Shown here: one piece after another, positions 34,359 to 42,760 of the stretch
How positions within the stretch are numbered: position 1 is the first letter of the stretch
How the letters are laid out: each line of letters opens with the position of its first letter
NCBI GenBank assembly: GCA_003153295.1
Contig: PLXY01000006.1
Span: 155,829 to 219,828 of the forward strand
DNA: 64,000 nucleotides
Reading direction: 5' to 3'
Origin: Parachlamydiales bacterium
GTDB lineage: Bacteria; Chlamydiota; Chlamydiia; Chlamydiales; Rhabdochlamydiaceae
The notes under the pieces: generated by a model
What the model was told of the DNA's origin: nothing
Databases searched by the model: none
The model's input: the letters and a program-made list of their open reading frames with translations, nothing else
Position numbers and translations under genes: made by a program

Positions 34359-36017
34359 CTATACTGCGGTCAGAAAAGCGCGTAATTCTGGTGAGGCATC
34401 TTTAGGGATCTGAGTCGTATCAATGAATAGCTTCAATTCAGGGGTGGTGAGCTTTTCCGTGCATGCTTCTAAGCAATATCTCCAAGTGTTTCGGATCGTA
34501 CTATCAACTTCTTTATAGTCTTTAATCTTAGAGAGTCGTTTTTTAGCCCATAAGAGTGGATAATCATTTGAGGAATTATTTTTTTCTAACCATTCTTTTA
34601 GATTTTTTTCCTCTTGTGTAACCATTTCTTGGAGGAATTTTACTTCCCTTGTCAAACGATCAACAATCGATATTTCTTTTGTGGAACGGGAAGGTGCAGC
34701 AGGAGGAGGTGTAAACGTCGCGATTTTACCAAGATTGTGCACAGATGGGATAATAAAACCCGCAGCACGCAGTTTCTGACAACACTCGCTATAAAGTGTA
34801 AGATAACCGGAATAAGGGGGTTTATCTAAAACTTCTGGCATGAAGCGACGGAAACATTTTAACATCTTGGAAGTAGAGAAGATTTGAGTGATATGAGGTA
34901 AATTTCCATTTTTTGGATACAATAGAGACATTAATGTAGAAGGATTAGGAGGGGATTGCTGAAGTAGAGATAGAAGCGATTCAAAAAATAACGTGTTATT
35001 TTTGATCATGAGCTTCATATTTTCTTTTTCACGGTCCATGTTTTTTTTCGTTTGATGGATCGTTTCAGTCATTTGCTGCCGCGCCTGCGGAGGGCATTCT
35101 TCTGCTAAATAGTCTTTTAGATTAGGATCGCTCATCAAGTCATCACATTGACCATCTAACTCCTCCCATTCTGCTAGATCTTTTTCATCGAGTTTGATTC
35201 CCGCTTCATTCAAAGAGATCTGATAAATAAGAAAATAATCTCTTAAAAAAAAGGGAGCCGAATAGGATGGATCCCTTCTTTGCTCATCAATAAAGGAAAT
35301 TATAGCCTTAAAATTTCCGCGATGTTTTAGTAACTCTTTATAAAATGAAAAAAGATAGTTCAATGTTTCCTTCAGAGTAGCTTCCGTTTGAGATTTGATC
35401 ACAGGGTCTTTATACACCTCTTTCATTCTCTGCACGACATCCTCATAAGAGGGCTCTCTCTCAGTTTTTCTGGGCTCCTTAGTCGAAGGACTTTTCGGAC
35501 TACTAGAAGGAACGCTAACAGTAGGATTTGGTGGGTTTTTTAAGGGGATACTTGTATGGGATTTGGTTGGGTCGCCAGCGGTCTTAGTTGATGGGGGCTG
35601 AGCAGTACTGTGAGCTCCGCTAGAGAGAACCTTATCAGAAGGATTTGATGAATTTTCAGCAGGAGACTGAAGAGTGGCTCTATCTGCAAAAACAGCTTGG
35701 CGAATTTCAGGAGAGTCCAAGCTTAAGATACGGGCCCATGTTCCAATAATTAAGCAAGGGATAGCGGCGATAAAATATAGCCCACTTTTAACAGCAGAGG
35801 GAATCCAAGGGTAGGCATCATCTACTTTATTCGGAAGTATTCGTTCAACTTTTCCATCTTTATATTGAATTAACTCTTTGCCAGTGAAATAGTGGACATA
35901 AGAAAAACATGTATTAGCGACATCATTAAGTTTATTCGGCTTATTCAGTCTTACTTCAGTCGTATAAAAATGTAAAACACCCTGTGAAATGATACGAGGG
36001 ATTGATGATGTTGACAT
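34359..36017 (-). CDS. Tandem-family protein D: membrane block plus three modules
   Basis: About 552 residues from the ATG at 36017, which has AAAGGAG at the right distance; an upstream ATG at 36050 lacks one. The N-terminal block has 'HFYTTEV', 'YFTGKELIQ', 'WIPSAVKSGLYFIAAIPCLI' and 'SLDSPEIRQAVFADR', and aligns well with protein A. A Ser/Pro-rich linker covers about 115-190. Modules start near residues 222, 343 and 459 (numbered from this start). The last one ends with the 'TPELKLFIDTTQIPKDASPE' block shared with B. It is first in the leftward unit D-C-B and probably carries its promoter in 36018-36103. Confidence 0.82.
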   Translation of the reverse strand: MSTSSIPRIISQGVLHFYTTEVRLNKPNKLNDVANTCFSYVHYFTGKELIQYKDGKVERILPNKVDDAYPWIPSAVKSGLYFIAAIPCLIIGTWARILSLDSPEIRQAVFADRATLQSPAENSSNPSDKVLSSGAHSTAQPPSTKTAGDPTKSHTSIPLKNPPNPTVSVPSSSPKSPSTKEPRKTEREPSYEDVVQRMKEVYKDPVIKSQTEATLKETLNYLFSFYKELLKHRGNFKAIISFIDEQRRDPSYSAPFFLRDYFLIYQISLNEAGIKLDEKDLAEWEELDGQCDDLMSDPNLKDYLAEECPPQARQQMTETIHQTKKNMDREKENMKLMIKNNTLFFESLLSLLQQSPPNPSTLMSLLYPKNGNLPHITQIFSTSKMLKCFRRFMPEVLDKPPYSGYLTLYSECCQKLRAAGFIIPSVHNLGKIATFTPPPAAPSRSTKEISIVDRLTREVKFLQEMVTQEEKNLKEWLEKNNSSNDYPLLWAKKRLSKIKDYKEVDSTIRNTWRYCLEACTEKLTTPELKLFIDTTQIPKDASPELRAFLTAV

Positions 36018-36103
36018 GATGTTCTCCTTTTTAGGGGAGAAGTTTAGCATGAACTTTTGGTTATAGGCAATTCTTGTCTTATTGGGATTCTCTGATCATC
36101 ATA

Positions 36104-37528
36104 TCAGCCTTTGATAACAAGCCCGGGCTTTAAACGGGCGACCATGGACGCAAGTCCGGCCTGCTCTACAGCTTCAACAACATCATCGACATCTTTGTAG
36201 GCATCGGGCATTTCTTCTGCCACAGTGCGTCCTGAAGAGGAAAGAACTGTAACGCCTTGAGAGGCCATATATTCAAAAACGTTTTTCCCTTTCCACGCTT
36301 TGAGCGATTTCACGCGGCTTTGCGCGCGGCCTGCTCCATGACAGGAGGTACTCCAGGTGAGCGGATTGCCCAGGCCTGCCATGAGATGGCTGGCACGACC
36401 CATATCTCCGGGCACTAAGACCGGCTGTCCGGTTTTTCGGAAAAGAGGAGAGAGCTCTTCGGCATTCGGTCCGAAAGCCCTTGTAGCGCCCTTCCGATGG
36501 ACGCAGAGCCGTTTTTTTTCGCCATTGAAAAGATGAGTTTCAAATTTGGCGATGTTGTGACAGACATCGTAGAGAAGTTCGATTTTTTCAGGAGGGATAT
36601 GGAGTATTTTTTCAAAAGCAGTACGGACCAGATGTAGGATCTGCTGTCGGTTATTGAAAGCGAAATTGGCAGCAGCGGCCATGGCGCTGAAATATTTTTG
36701 GCCGTGCTGGCTTTGGATCGGTGCTGCGACGAGCTGCCGGTCCGGAAGGTTTTCAGCAAAGCCCAGCTTGATGAATTCATCGAGAGTGTCTTGGCAGATC
36801 TGGTGGCCAAATCCGCGGGAGCCGGAGTGGATGAGAATATAGGTCTGGCCTTCTTCGACACCCCAAGCTTCTGCTGTCTTAGGAAGGAAGATTTTTTCGA
36901 TTTCTCCGATTTCGACAAAGTGATTCCCGGACCCGATGGTGCCGAGCTGATCCTTGCCGCGGTCTTTGGCTAAGGCGGAGACAGCAGACAGATCAGCGCC
37001 TTCGATCATGCCATTACTTTCGATATGGTCAAGATCGCGGGCAAATCCGTATCCTTGCTCGACCGACCATTTTGCTCCTTTGAGCAAAAGTTTTTGGAAT
37101 TCTTTTTCAGTGAGGCTTTTTTGAGAATGTCCTTTGCCGATGCCGGAAGGCACTAAAGAAAAAATGCGATGGATGAGCATATCTCGGATCGAAGCTTTCA
37201 AATCTTTGAATTTAATAGGAGCCAAAGCTAAACGGACGCCGCAATTGATATCGTAGCCGACACCGCCCGGGCTGATCACTCCCGAAGCGGCGTCCATCGC
37301 AGCGACACCGCCAATGGGAAATCCATAACCCCAATGCATATCGGGCATGGCAATGCTATAGCCGACAATGCCGGGAAGACAGGCGACATTGCGGACTTGC
37401 TGAAGAGGTTCTTCGATATCCATCGCTTGAAGGAGTTTATTCGTCGCAATGATAAGCCCGGGGACTTTCATTTCATTTTCTTGAGGAAGGAGATAAGTTG
37501 CCGGAGCAATTTGTTTATAGTTAGACAT
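36104..37528 (-). CDS. rtcB: RNA-splicing ligase RtcB
   Basis: A 474-residue RtcB, which joins RNA 2',3'-cyclic phosphate or 3'-phosphate ends to 5'-OH ends using GTP and Mn2+. The expected residues are present: Cys96 in 'GYDINCGVRL', His203 in 'GSGNHFVEI', His234 in 'LIHSGSRGFGH', His324 in 'DVCHNIAKFE' and the guanylylated His397 in 'SCHGAGRAQSR'. The start codon overlaps the end of the phosphodiesterase-archease fusion gene by 8 bp, so the two are translationally coupled. This arrangement points to repair of cleaved tRNA or mRNA, for example after toxin or host RNase damage. Confidence 0.97.
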   Translation of the reverse strand: MSNYKQIAPATYLLPQENEMKVPGLIIATNKLLQAMDIEEPLQQVRNVACLPGIVGYSIAMPDMHWGYGFPIGGVAAMDAASGVISPGGVGYDINCGVRLALAPIKFKDLKASIRDMLIHRIFSLVPSGIGKGHSQKSLTEKEFQKLLLKGAKWSVEQGYGFARDLDHIESNGMIEGADLSAVSALAKDRGKDQLGTIGSGNHFVEIGEIEKIFLPKTAEAWGVEEGQTYILIHSGSRGFGHQICQDTLDEFIKLGFAENLPDRQLVAAPIQSQHGQKYFSAMAAAANFAFNNRQQILHLVRTAFEKILHIPPEKIELLYDVCHNIAKFETHLFNGEKKRLCVHRKGATRAFGPNAEELSPLFRKTGQPVLVPGDMGRASHLMAGLGNPLTWSTSCHGAGRAQSRVKSLKAWKGKNVFEYMASQGVTVLSSSGRTVAEEMPDAYKDVDDVVEAVEQAGLASMVARLKPGLVIKG

Positions 37529-38297
37529 CGACGATCATTTTCCATTCTAAATGATTTGCATGATAGATCATTTCATCATGATAGCTCACGGCTTTAAACG
37601 GAACGCCGATAGCAAGGTCAGTACGGGCAATAAGTTCATTGAGAGCGGCAATGACCGTGTCTAAAGAGGGAAATTTTTTCTCCCCAGAAAAATAATGAAC
37701 TAAGGGAGGAAATTTAAATGCCAGAGCGAGTTGAGCATGTAGATAAAGTTCATAAAAATTATTGCCGCGGATTAAAAAGGCGATATCGGCTGTATGTTCG
37801 ATTTCTTCAAAAGGAGGAATGAAAGAATGTCTCCATAACGATTGATAGTGGGAGTTTCCAAGACTTTCCCATAAAGCAATCGCTTTGACATAAAAGGGGA
37901 TTTGGCACGAAAATTTTTTCCAGGCTTCGACATCGATAGCCCCTCGAGAGACCGTGATATGGGGAAAAAATTGCCGAGTCTCTTGAACATGCAATGCATG
38001 AGCAATGAGTTTTTGATCAGCTTGCATGAAGTTCGGAGGTTCAATGTCGGCTGCTACAATACGCGGTTCATGGTCGCTCGGCAAAAAACTCCATCGGGTA
38101 CAATAACCCGCAGGTCCTATTGAAGAAGGAAGGGAGATCGTTTTAATTTTTTCTAAAACAGGAGATAAGGAAGTTGAGCCTAAGAAAGCGAGGGTCAAAT
38201 GACGATTTTCTTCGTCTAAAATCCTTCCTGCAGGAAAGTCTTGGGGCCAAATCGCTTCAATCTCTGCGGCAACAAAAAGTTTTTTGTCATTCATCAT
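37521..38297 (-). CDS. LigT-like 2',3'-cyclic phosphodiesterase fused to archease
   Basis: A 258-residue two-domain protein. Residues 1-158 carry both HxT motifs of the 2H phosphoesterase family (His33-Leu-Thr35 in 'RHLTLAFLGS', His113-Ile-Thr115 in 'FFPHITVSRG'), as in LigT/ThpR enzymes that open cyclic phosphates. Residues 162-258 are archease-like: 'PFEEIEHTADIAFLIRG' at the start, and 'PFKAVSYHDEMIYHANHLEW' followed by the C-terminal 'MIVDV'. The archease part is shorter than usual (about 97 versus 140). Archease activates RtcB by promoting its guanylylation. Overlap with rtcB downstream and with the secreted GT-B-like gene upstream indicates an operon. A single polypeptide may therefore process RNA ends and activate the ligase. 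Confidence 0.85.
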   Translation of the reverse strand: MMNDKKLFVAAEIEAIWPQDFPAGRILDEENRHLTLAFLGSTSLSPVLEKIKTISLPSSIGPAGYCTRWSFLPSDHEPRIVAADIEPPNFMQADQKLIAHALHVQETRQFFPHITVSRGAIDVEAWKKFSCQIPFYVKAIALWESLGNSHYQSLWRHSFIPPFEEIEHTADIAFLIRGNNFYELYLHAQLALAFKFPPLVHYFSGEKKFPSLDTVIAALNELIARTDLAIGVPFKAVSYHDEMIYHANHLEWKMIVDV

Positions 38298-39415
38298 TTC
38301 TTAGCGTGAACCTGATCGTAGATTATATCGACGCTTCCTTGAGGTACCTTTAAAATCTTAAAGGGATCTTTGTTCTCTTTTCGTTTGGAATTTAAACTTG
38401 CAGTCAGTTCATTCAAGCTTGCAACAACAGGAGCACCACCTTGATCTATGAGGAGGTTCGTATAGATCTGATTGGAAGGAATGAAATAAATGACATCTCT
38501 GCCTGCAACAGCGGCATTAATACCCGTCGTCGTTTTATGACAGATCACGTGATCAGCAATGGCAATCGCTTCCATCGAATTGATATTCCAAGATTTTTCA
38601 ATGAGATGAACATGGGAAAAAGTCTGTTTTTCCAACTCTCTTTTTTCGATCTTTCCTTCCATTTTAGGATGGGGAGCTATCAAGATTGTATATCCTTTAA
38701 GGTCACTTGCGTAGCTCAAGAATTGGGTAAAGGCTTCGTCATATTCAGATCCTGTTCCACCGAGGAAAACGATGACAGGCGACTTAAGAGCAAAAGGGAT
38801 TTTTGCTGTAACAACAGACGGTTGTATGCCGCTGAGCTGCTGTTTCCAAAGTTCATAGGAAGGCTGTCCTACAACAAGAGCTTGCGGATAAGCATTGAGG
38901 AAAGCTTTAGAAGGGACTAACAGATGATCGGGTGTTTTCGCCACTTTTTGAGCAGTTTGGAAAAAAGGGTCTGTGCCTTCACAACTGATATTGTCCCAAT
39001 AAGCAAAAGTTTGACTTTTGCGCATTTTATAAGCTTCTAAGATTTGTCCTTGGAGCTCGAAAGCAACGCCTGTGACAACTCTCTTTGTTTCGATTTCATC
39101 TGTTATTTTTTTGAGACTTTCTTCAGAGATTTTTATATCTCTTTTCCAAGCTTTGTCAATGGATTCGGAGATTCCTAACTGACCAAATGAAACGGTTTTA
39201 TTTTTGAGGGCAATTTTTTGACTTAAGGTATCGGTTGCTTGTCCTCCAGTCAGGATGAGAAAGCTTTCGTTATTTTGGGCATACTTTTCAATCACCGGAA
39301 GCAAAGCATTTGTCTCACCCAGATCCTGTAAAATGAAAAGGGTATCGCAGGTCTGTTTTGCCCATCCTGGAATCGTCGTTAGCAATAGAAATAAAAGCGC
39401 TAAAACTTTTTTCAT
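38294..39415 (-). CDS. Exported protein with GT-B-like fold
   Basis: A 373-residue protein with a signal peptide (1-19, MKKVLALLFLLLTTIPGWA). The mature part resembles two Rossmann-like halves: 'CDTLFILQDLGETNALLPVI' at the start and a C-terminal part with 'VIVFLGGTGSEYDEAF', 'YTILIAPHPKMEG' and 'IADHVICHKTTTGINAAVAG', similar to GT-B sugar or glycerophosphate transferases and 2-epimerases. Nucleotide-sugar enzymes are rarely exported, so it may bind a ligand rather than catalyse. Its stop overlaps the start of the phosphodiesterase-archease gene by 4 bp, although a functional link is not obvious. Confidence 0.68.
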   Translation of the reverse strand: MKKVLALLFLLLTTIPGWAKQTCDTLFILQDLGETNALLPVIEKYAQNNESFLILTGGQATDTLSQKIALKNKTVSFGQLGISESIDKAWKRDIKISEESLKKITDEIETKRVVTGVAFELQGQILEAYKMRKSQTFAYWDNISCEGTDPFFQTAQKVAKTPDHLLVPSKAFLNAYPQALVVGQPSYELWKQQLSGIQPSVVTAKIPFALKSPVIVFLGGTGSEYDEAFTQFLSYASDLKGYTILIAPHPKMEGKIEKRELEKQTFSHVHLIEKSWNINSMEAIAIADHVICHKTTTGINAAVAGRDVIYFIPSNQIYTNLLIDQGGAPVVASLNELTASLNSKRKENKDPFKILKVPQGSVDIIYDQVHAKK

Positions 39416-39511
39416 CTGGAAGCCTTTTTTTGAGAAATATATCCTTTTACTAAAGACCTAGTGTTTTAAAAGTTTTTAGGCTTTGAAGCAATCCAAATCT
39501 AAGACTTTAGA

Positions 39512-39934
39512 CTATTTGGGTACAGCGATGACTGTTAAGCGACTGATAGAGATGAGGTTACTTTCTTCATCTTTAATCTCGATGGACCAGACCTGGGTTT
39601 TTTTGCCGATATGATAAGGCCGGGCAGTCGCAGTTAGCAAGCCCGAGGTGACAGGCCTAATATGATTGGTATTGATATCAAGGCCGACGCAGTGATGAGT
39701 CTTAGCATCGACGCAGAAATTAGCCGCAGCGTTGGCGACAGTCTCCGCAAGGGCGCTAGAAGCGCCTCCATGCATAATTCCCATCGGCTGCATGAGATGG
39801 GGTCCCACGGCCATTTCAGCTTTCAAATAATCATCCCCGATTTCTGTGAAAACAATCTTGAGATGGGAAATAAAACTATGGACGCATTTTTTTTGCAGTT
39901 CTTCGATCGAAAAAGGTGTTTTCCAAATAGCCAT
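39512..39934 (-). CDS. PaaI/YdiI-type hotdog thioesterase
   Basis: A 140-residue single-domain hotdog protein. 'PMGIMHGGASSALAETVAN' is the central helix motif with the glutamate (about residue 64) used as the catalytic base in the YdiI/MenI group. 'HIRPVTSGLLTATARPYHIG' and a final strand are also typical. It hydrolyses acyl-CoA esters in the cytoplasm; an aryl-CoA such as 1,4-dihydroxy-2-naphthoyl-CoA is possible but not shown. It starts 1 bp after the MazG-like gene stop, so the two are co-transcribed. Confidence 0.9.
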   Translation of the reverse strand: MAIWKTPFSIEELQKKCVHSFISHLKIVFTEIGDDYLKAEMAVGPHLMQPMGIMHGGASSALAETVANAAANFCVDAKTHHCVGLDINTNHIRPVTSGLLTATARPYHIGKKTQVWSIEIKDEESNLISISRLTVIAVPK

Positions 39935-39935
39935 A

Positions 39936-40289
39936 TTATTTTAAAGCCTTGTCTTTTCTTCCCCGAAAAAGTTCAACAGGATATTTTTTGGAGGCTTTTT
40001 CCAACTTGCACTCAGCTGCCTCAATCACATCTATCCCTAAGACATCGGCAAGATTGCTCAGAAAAATGAAGATATCTCCGATTTCATCTTGCACATGTTC
40101 TAAGGTTTTAGGGTCGAGCTGGGAGCTTTCCGCTTCTGTCAAAAACCGGAAAATCTGCAGGAGTTCTCCGGCTTCGGAACCGACACCCATCGCTAAATTT
40201 TTCGGTGAGTGGAATTGCTTCCACTCTCTTTCTTGGTAGAATTTACTGAGTTTTTGGAGAAAAATTTTCAGCCGATCTTGCTCTGTCAT
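39936..40289 (-). CDS. MazG-like nucleotide pyrophosphohydrolase (dCTPase type)
   Basis: A 117-residue all-alpha NTP pyrophosphohydrolase. The Mg2+ motifs 'GSEAGELLQIF' (ExxE) and 'HVQDEIGDIFIFLSNLAD' (ExxD) are intact. The length and the 'EREWKQFHSPKNLAMGVGSE' opening match the RS21-C6/XTP3-TPA (dCTPase) branch of MazG-like proteins. It cleans the nucleotide pool by converting dCTP or modified NTPs to NMP and pyrophosphate. It is followed directly by the hotdog thioesterase gene. Confidence 0.9.
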   Translation of the reverse strand: MTEQDRLKIFLQKLSKFYQEREWKQFHSPKNLAMGVGSEAGELLQIFRFLTEAESSQLDPKTLEHVQDEIGDIFIFLSNLADVLGIDVIEAAECKLEKASKKYPVELFRGRKDKALK

Positions 40290-40396
40290 TCGACGATAAG
40301 CTCCAAAGGTTGAGAGGAACAGAAAAGATTAAAAGTCTGCACTTCGATGGTTTTTTTCGCTAGACTCGATTCTTTCAATCTTTTCCCCAGAGGCTC

Positions 40397-40626
40397 TCAG
40401 AGTTTATTAAAAATAGTTTGAACGTTTTTGATATTAGCCGAATAATCATTTTCTTCCCATTCGAATGAGCCTCTTTGGACCCAGATCTGCAAATAGATCC
40501 TTTTCTCGATAACGAGAGTATTGTGTTTTTCGAAATGAGCTTTTAAATGACGAGGTGATAGACAAAGGTATCATCAGTAAAAAGCGGTACAGTAGAATTT
40601 TGCAAAAGTCTATGTGCAGGAATCAT
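40397..40626 (-). pseudogene. Possible small frameshifted gene
   Basis: From an ATG at 40626 the frame reads 'MIPAHRLLQNSTVPLFTDD' and stops at 40543. Shifting the frame by one near 40552 continues as 'RHLKAHFEKHNTLVIEKRIY' to 'VQTIFNKL' and a TGA at 40397. The joined product would be about 75 residues. Neither part is recognised, and the ribosome site is weak. It could be a recently broken gene or chance. The rest of 40290-40650 shows nothing else. Confidence 0.35.
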
Positions 40627-40652
40627 GATTTTCTTCTAATCGGGAGAACAGT

Positions 40653-41312
40653 TTAAAGATATTTACTGGCTTCACGTATTGAGAGCTTAGAAAGGGACGA
40701 TCGATGAAGGGAGATGAATTTTTTTACAGCAGCCGGATTGGTCTTGGAGTATTCTCTTAAGCTCCATCCGATGGCTTTGCGAATGAAAAAATCCTTCTCA
40801 TGAAAAGTTTTTTGGCAATAACTAAACAGTATTTCTTCATGGGTGTTTTCTTTCCAGCGGAGCTGGAAAAGAAGCGCTGCCCTCCGGATCCAAAGATAAG
40901 GATCTTCGATCCAACGGTCCATGATTGAGATGAGGTGTGGATGGGTTTTAACCAAATGGCCGACAAGATTAGGAGAGATCGTATCAACCGTGTCCCACCA
41001 TGATTGAGAACGGATCATCATTTCAAAAGTTGGGAGAATTTCAGGGGTAAATAGTTTGCGGTGACGCTGGGCTAAACAAAGAGCCGTATAGTGATATTCC
41101 CTCTGTTCTTGTTTCCAAAGGATTAGAAGGATCTTTTGCAAATTGTCAAGATTGTTGAGTTTCGTTTTTTTGAAGACTTCTTTTTCCAGCAGCTGACGCT
41201 GGGGGTTGGTAATCCCTAAAAAAGGGAATAAATTCCTTAAATAGGCAGACTGTTTGAGGGCGACTTTGGGATTAGCAACGGAGTTAAAAACGGTTTCCAA
41301 ATCATTGATCAT
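40653..41312 (-). CDS. AlkD-like DNA alkylation repair protein
   Basis: A 219-residue HEAT-like solenoid. 'MMIRSQSWWDTVDTIS' holds the tryptophans and aspartate that AlkD uses for base-excision of N3- and N7-alkylpurines without base flipping, followed by 'WIRRAALLFQLRWKEN' and the closing 'DFFIRKAIGWSLREYSKTNP'. The length is close to Bacillus AlkD (about 237). It acts on the chromosome as a DNA glycosylase. It stands as a single gene on the minus strand with unremarkable flanks. Confidence 0.93.
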   Translation of the reverse strand: MINDLETVFNSVANPKVALKQSAYLRNLFPFLGITNPQRQLLEKEVFKKTKLNNLDNLQKILLILWKQEQREYHYTALCLAQRHRKLFTPEILPTFEMMIRSQSWWDTVDTISPNLVGHLVKTHPHLISIMDRWIEDPYLWIRRAALLFQLRWKENTHEEILFSYCQKTFHEKDFFIRKAIGWSLREYSKTNPAAVKKFISLHRSSLSKLSIREASKYL

Positions 41313-41409
41313 AATTCATCATAAATCATCCGCCGGAAAAATCAAAGGTTGCAATTTCTTATGAAAAATTTAAAAATGCTACCGAAATTTTTACTAACCG
41401 GAGGTATAT

Positions 41410-42081
41410 ATGAAATCTTGCTGCATTCTTCTAACTCTCTGTTTTGCTGTTTGGATGGGACGTGCTGAGAGCAATCCTACCCACCACGATGAACACCATC
41501 ATGATCATGGCCATCATCATAAAGATCATGAACATGCTTATCGATTTTCGATCCATCAGAAGGACTATAGTTTTTCAAGTGTCTTTCAAATGGATGCACA
41601 TGGAAAGCCGCATGGGTCGGTGGTAAAAAATTCACTCAGATGGTTAAAGCCGCTGCGCGACTCTTATGATGTTTATGATAAGACAGGAGAGTGGTGCGCA
41701 ACAGGAATTTCCCGCATTTTTTGTCTGGGATTATTCCGTGCGTGGGGAGCTGAATTCGATATTTATGACAAAAATGGAGCTATCCTGGGAGTCATTGATG
41801 GACAGGTCATGACGACGGAGAGGGCCAAATATAGCATCTATAATGGCAAAGGAGATCATGTCGGCATAGCGTATTTGGACTTAACAAATGCAAGTGTTGT
41901 GATTGTACATCCTGAAAGAACGTACTACATTATTGCCCGTTTTACTCGAAACTTTGTCCAAGGTCAAACCGATCATTGGGATGCCATCGTTTATGACACC
42001 GATGCTATCCATGAGGCAATCATTAAAGTTTTTGCCTCTTTTCTTGTCGATTATCAGGCGTATTTTAAAGCAGACAATTAA
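41410..42081 (+). CDS. Exported His-rich protein with tubby/LURP-one-like domain
   Basis: A 223-residue protein. A signal peptide (1-19) is followed by a metal-binding histidine/aspartate cluster at about 25-42 ('HHDEHHHDHGHHHKDHEH'). The rest looks like a LURP-one/tubby-C-terminal-like beta-barrel: 'YDVYDKTGEW', 'AEFDIYDKNGAILGVID', 'AKYSIYNGKGDHVG'. Such domains bind membranes or lipids. The His segment suggests zinc or another metal in the periplasm. GGAGG lies 7 bp before the ATG. The 3' end overlaps the convergent barrel-protein gene by 4 bp. Confidence 0.72.
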   Translation: MKSCCILLTLCFAVWMGRAESNPTHHDEHHHDHGHHHKDHEHAYRFSIHQKDYSFSSVFQMDAHGKPHGSVVKNSLRWLKPLRDSYDVYDKTGEWCATGISRIFCLGLFRAWGAEFDIYDKNGAILGVIDGQVMTTERAKYSIYNGKGDHVGIAYLDLTNASVVIVHPERTYYIIARFTRNFVQGQTDHWDAIVYDTDAIHEAIIKVFASFLVDYQAYFKADN

Positions 42082-42665
42082 AAACGGTATCCCAGGCCGA
42101 TTCCTGTTCTAAAACCCCCGACATTTACTCTCAGTAATTGAAAGTGTATGTGCTGGTAATAGTAATCGAAGAAGAGATCTAGAGCAAAGTGCTTAGGAAG
42201 GTCGAAATAGATACCCGACTTAGCCACAAAGCCGAATCGATTTTTATACGCCCGCTGGCGAATCAGGGGAGAGAAATTTTTTAGATGCAAGAACGTATAG
42301 CTAGGTCCGATCCCTAGATACGGCCGTATGTGATGAGAAAAAAAGAAGATAGCTTTAAGTCCCGAACTCACGGGAAAGAGCTGGATATGTCCACTGTGAT
42401 GTCCCTTGGGATGGCCGTTTTTATAAAAATATCCGGCATTTCCCCAGATACCCCAACAGCCTTTAAATCTATAAGTGAACTCTGCTTCCCCTTCGATCCA
42501 TCCATGGCCGTAAATCTTTTGTATTTTCTCTGAGCTAGGAAGGAATATCCCTCCTCTCAACTCAGCGATCCAATCTCTTTTCGGGGGATATCTGTTGTTA
42601 TCATCTGCTTGCAGGCTTAAAAACGCTAAAGCGGAGAATAATCCTATGGCCACAGTCTTGATCAT
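42078..42665 (-). CDS. Small outer-membrane beta-barrel protein
   Basis: A 195-residue protein with a signal peptide (1-20, cleavage near LQA-DD). Alternating aromatic strands such as 'WGIWGNAGYFYKNG', 'IRPYLGIGPSYTFLHL' and 'FALDLFFDYYYQHIHF' end in GIGLGYRF, with the C-terminal phenylalanine required for barrel insertion. It should form an OmpW/OmpA-size barrel of about eight strands. Its ligand is not known. It overlaps the convergent His-rich gene tail to tail. Confidence 0.82.
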   Translation of the reverse strand: MIKTVAIGLFSALAFLSLQADDNNRYPPKRDWIAELRGGIFLPSSEKIQKIYGHGWIEGEAEFTYRFKGCWGIWGNAGYFYKNGHPKGHHSGHIQLFPVSSGLKAIFFFSHHIRPYLGIGPSYTFLHLKNFSPLIRQRAYKNRFGFVAKSGIYFDLPKHFALDLFFDYYYQHIHFQLLRVNVGGFRTGIGLGYRF

Positions 42666-42710
42666 AACTTGCTTATAGGGAATTCAAGCTTTAGATTTCT
42701 AAATAAATTA

Positions 42711-42741
42711 AAAAAAAGGACCTCTTTTGATAAAGAGGTCC
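42711..42741 (-). terminator. Strong terminator after the 42761 gene
   Basis: A perfect 10-bp stem (GGACCTCTTT/AAAGAGGTCC, 4-nt loop) is followed on the minus strand by a run of seven T (42717-42711). It ends transcription of the effector-like gene. Confidence 0.85.
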
Positions 42742-42760
42742 TTAAGACAACGGTTAAAAG

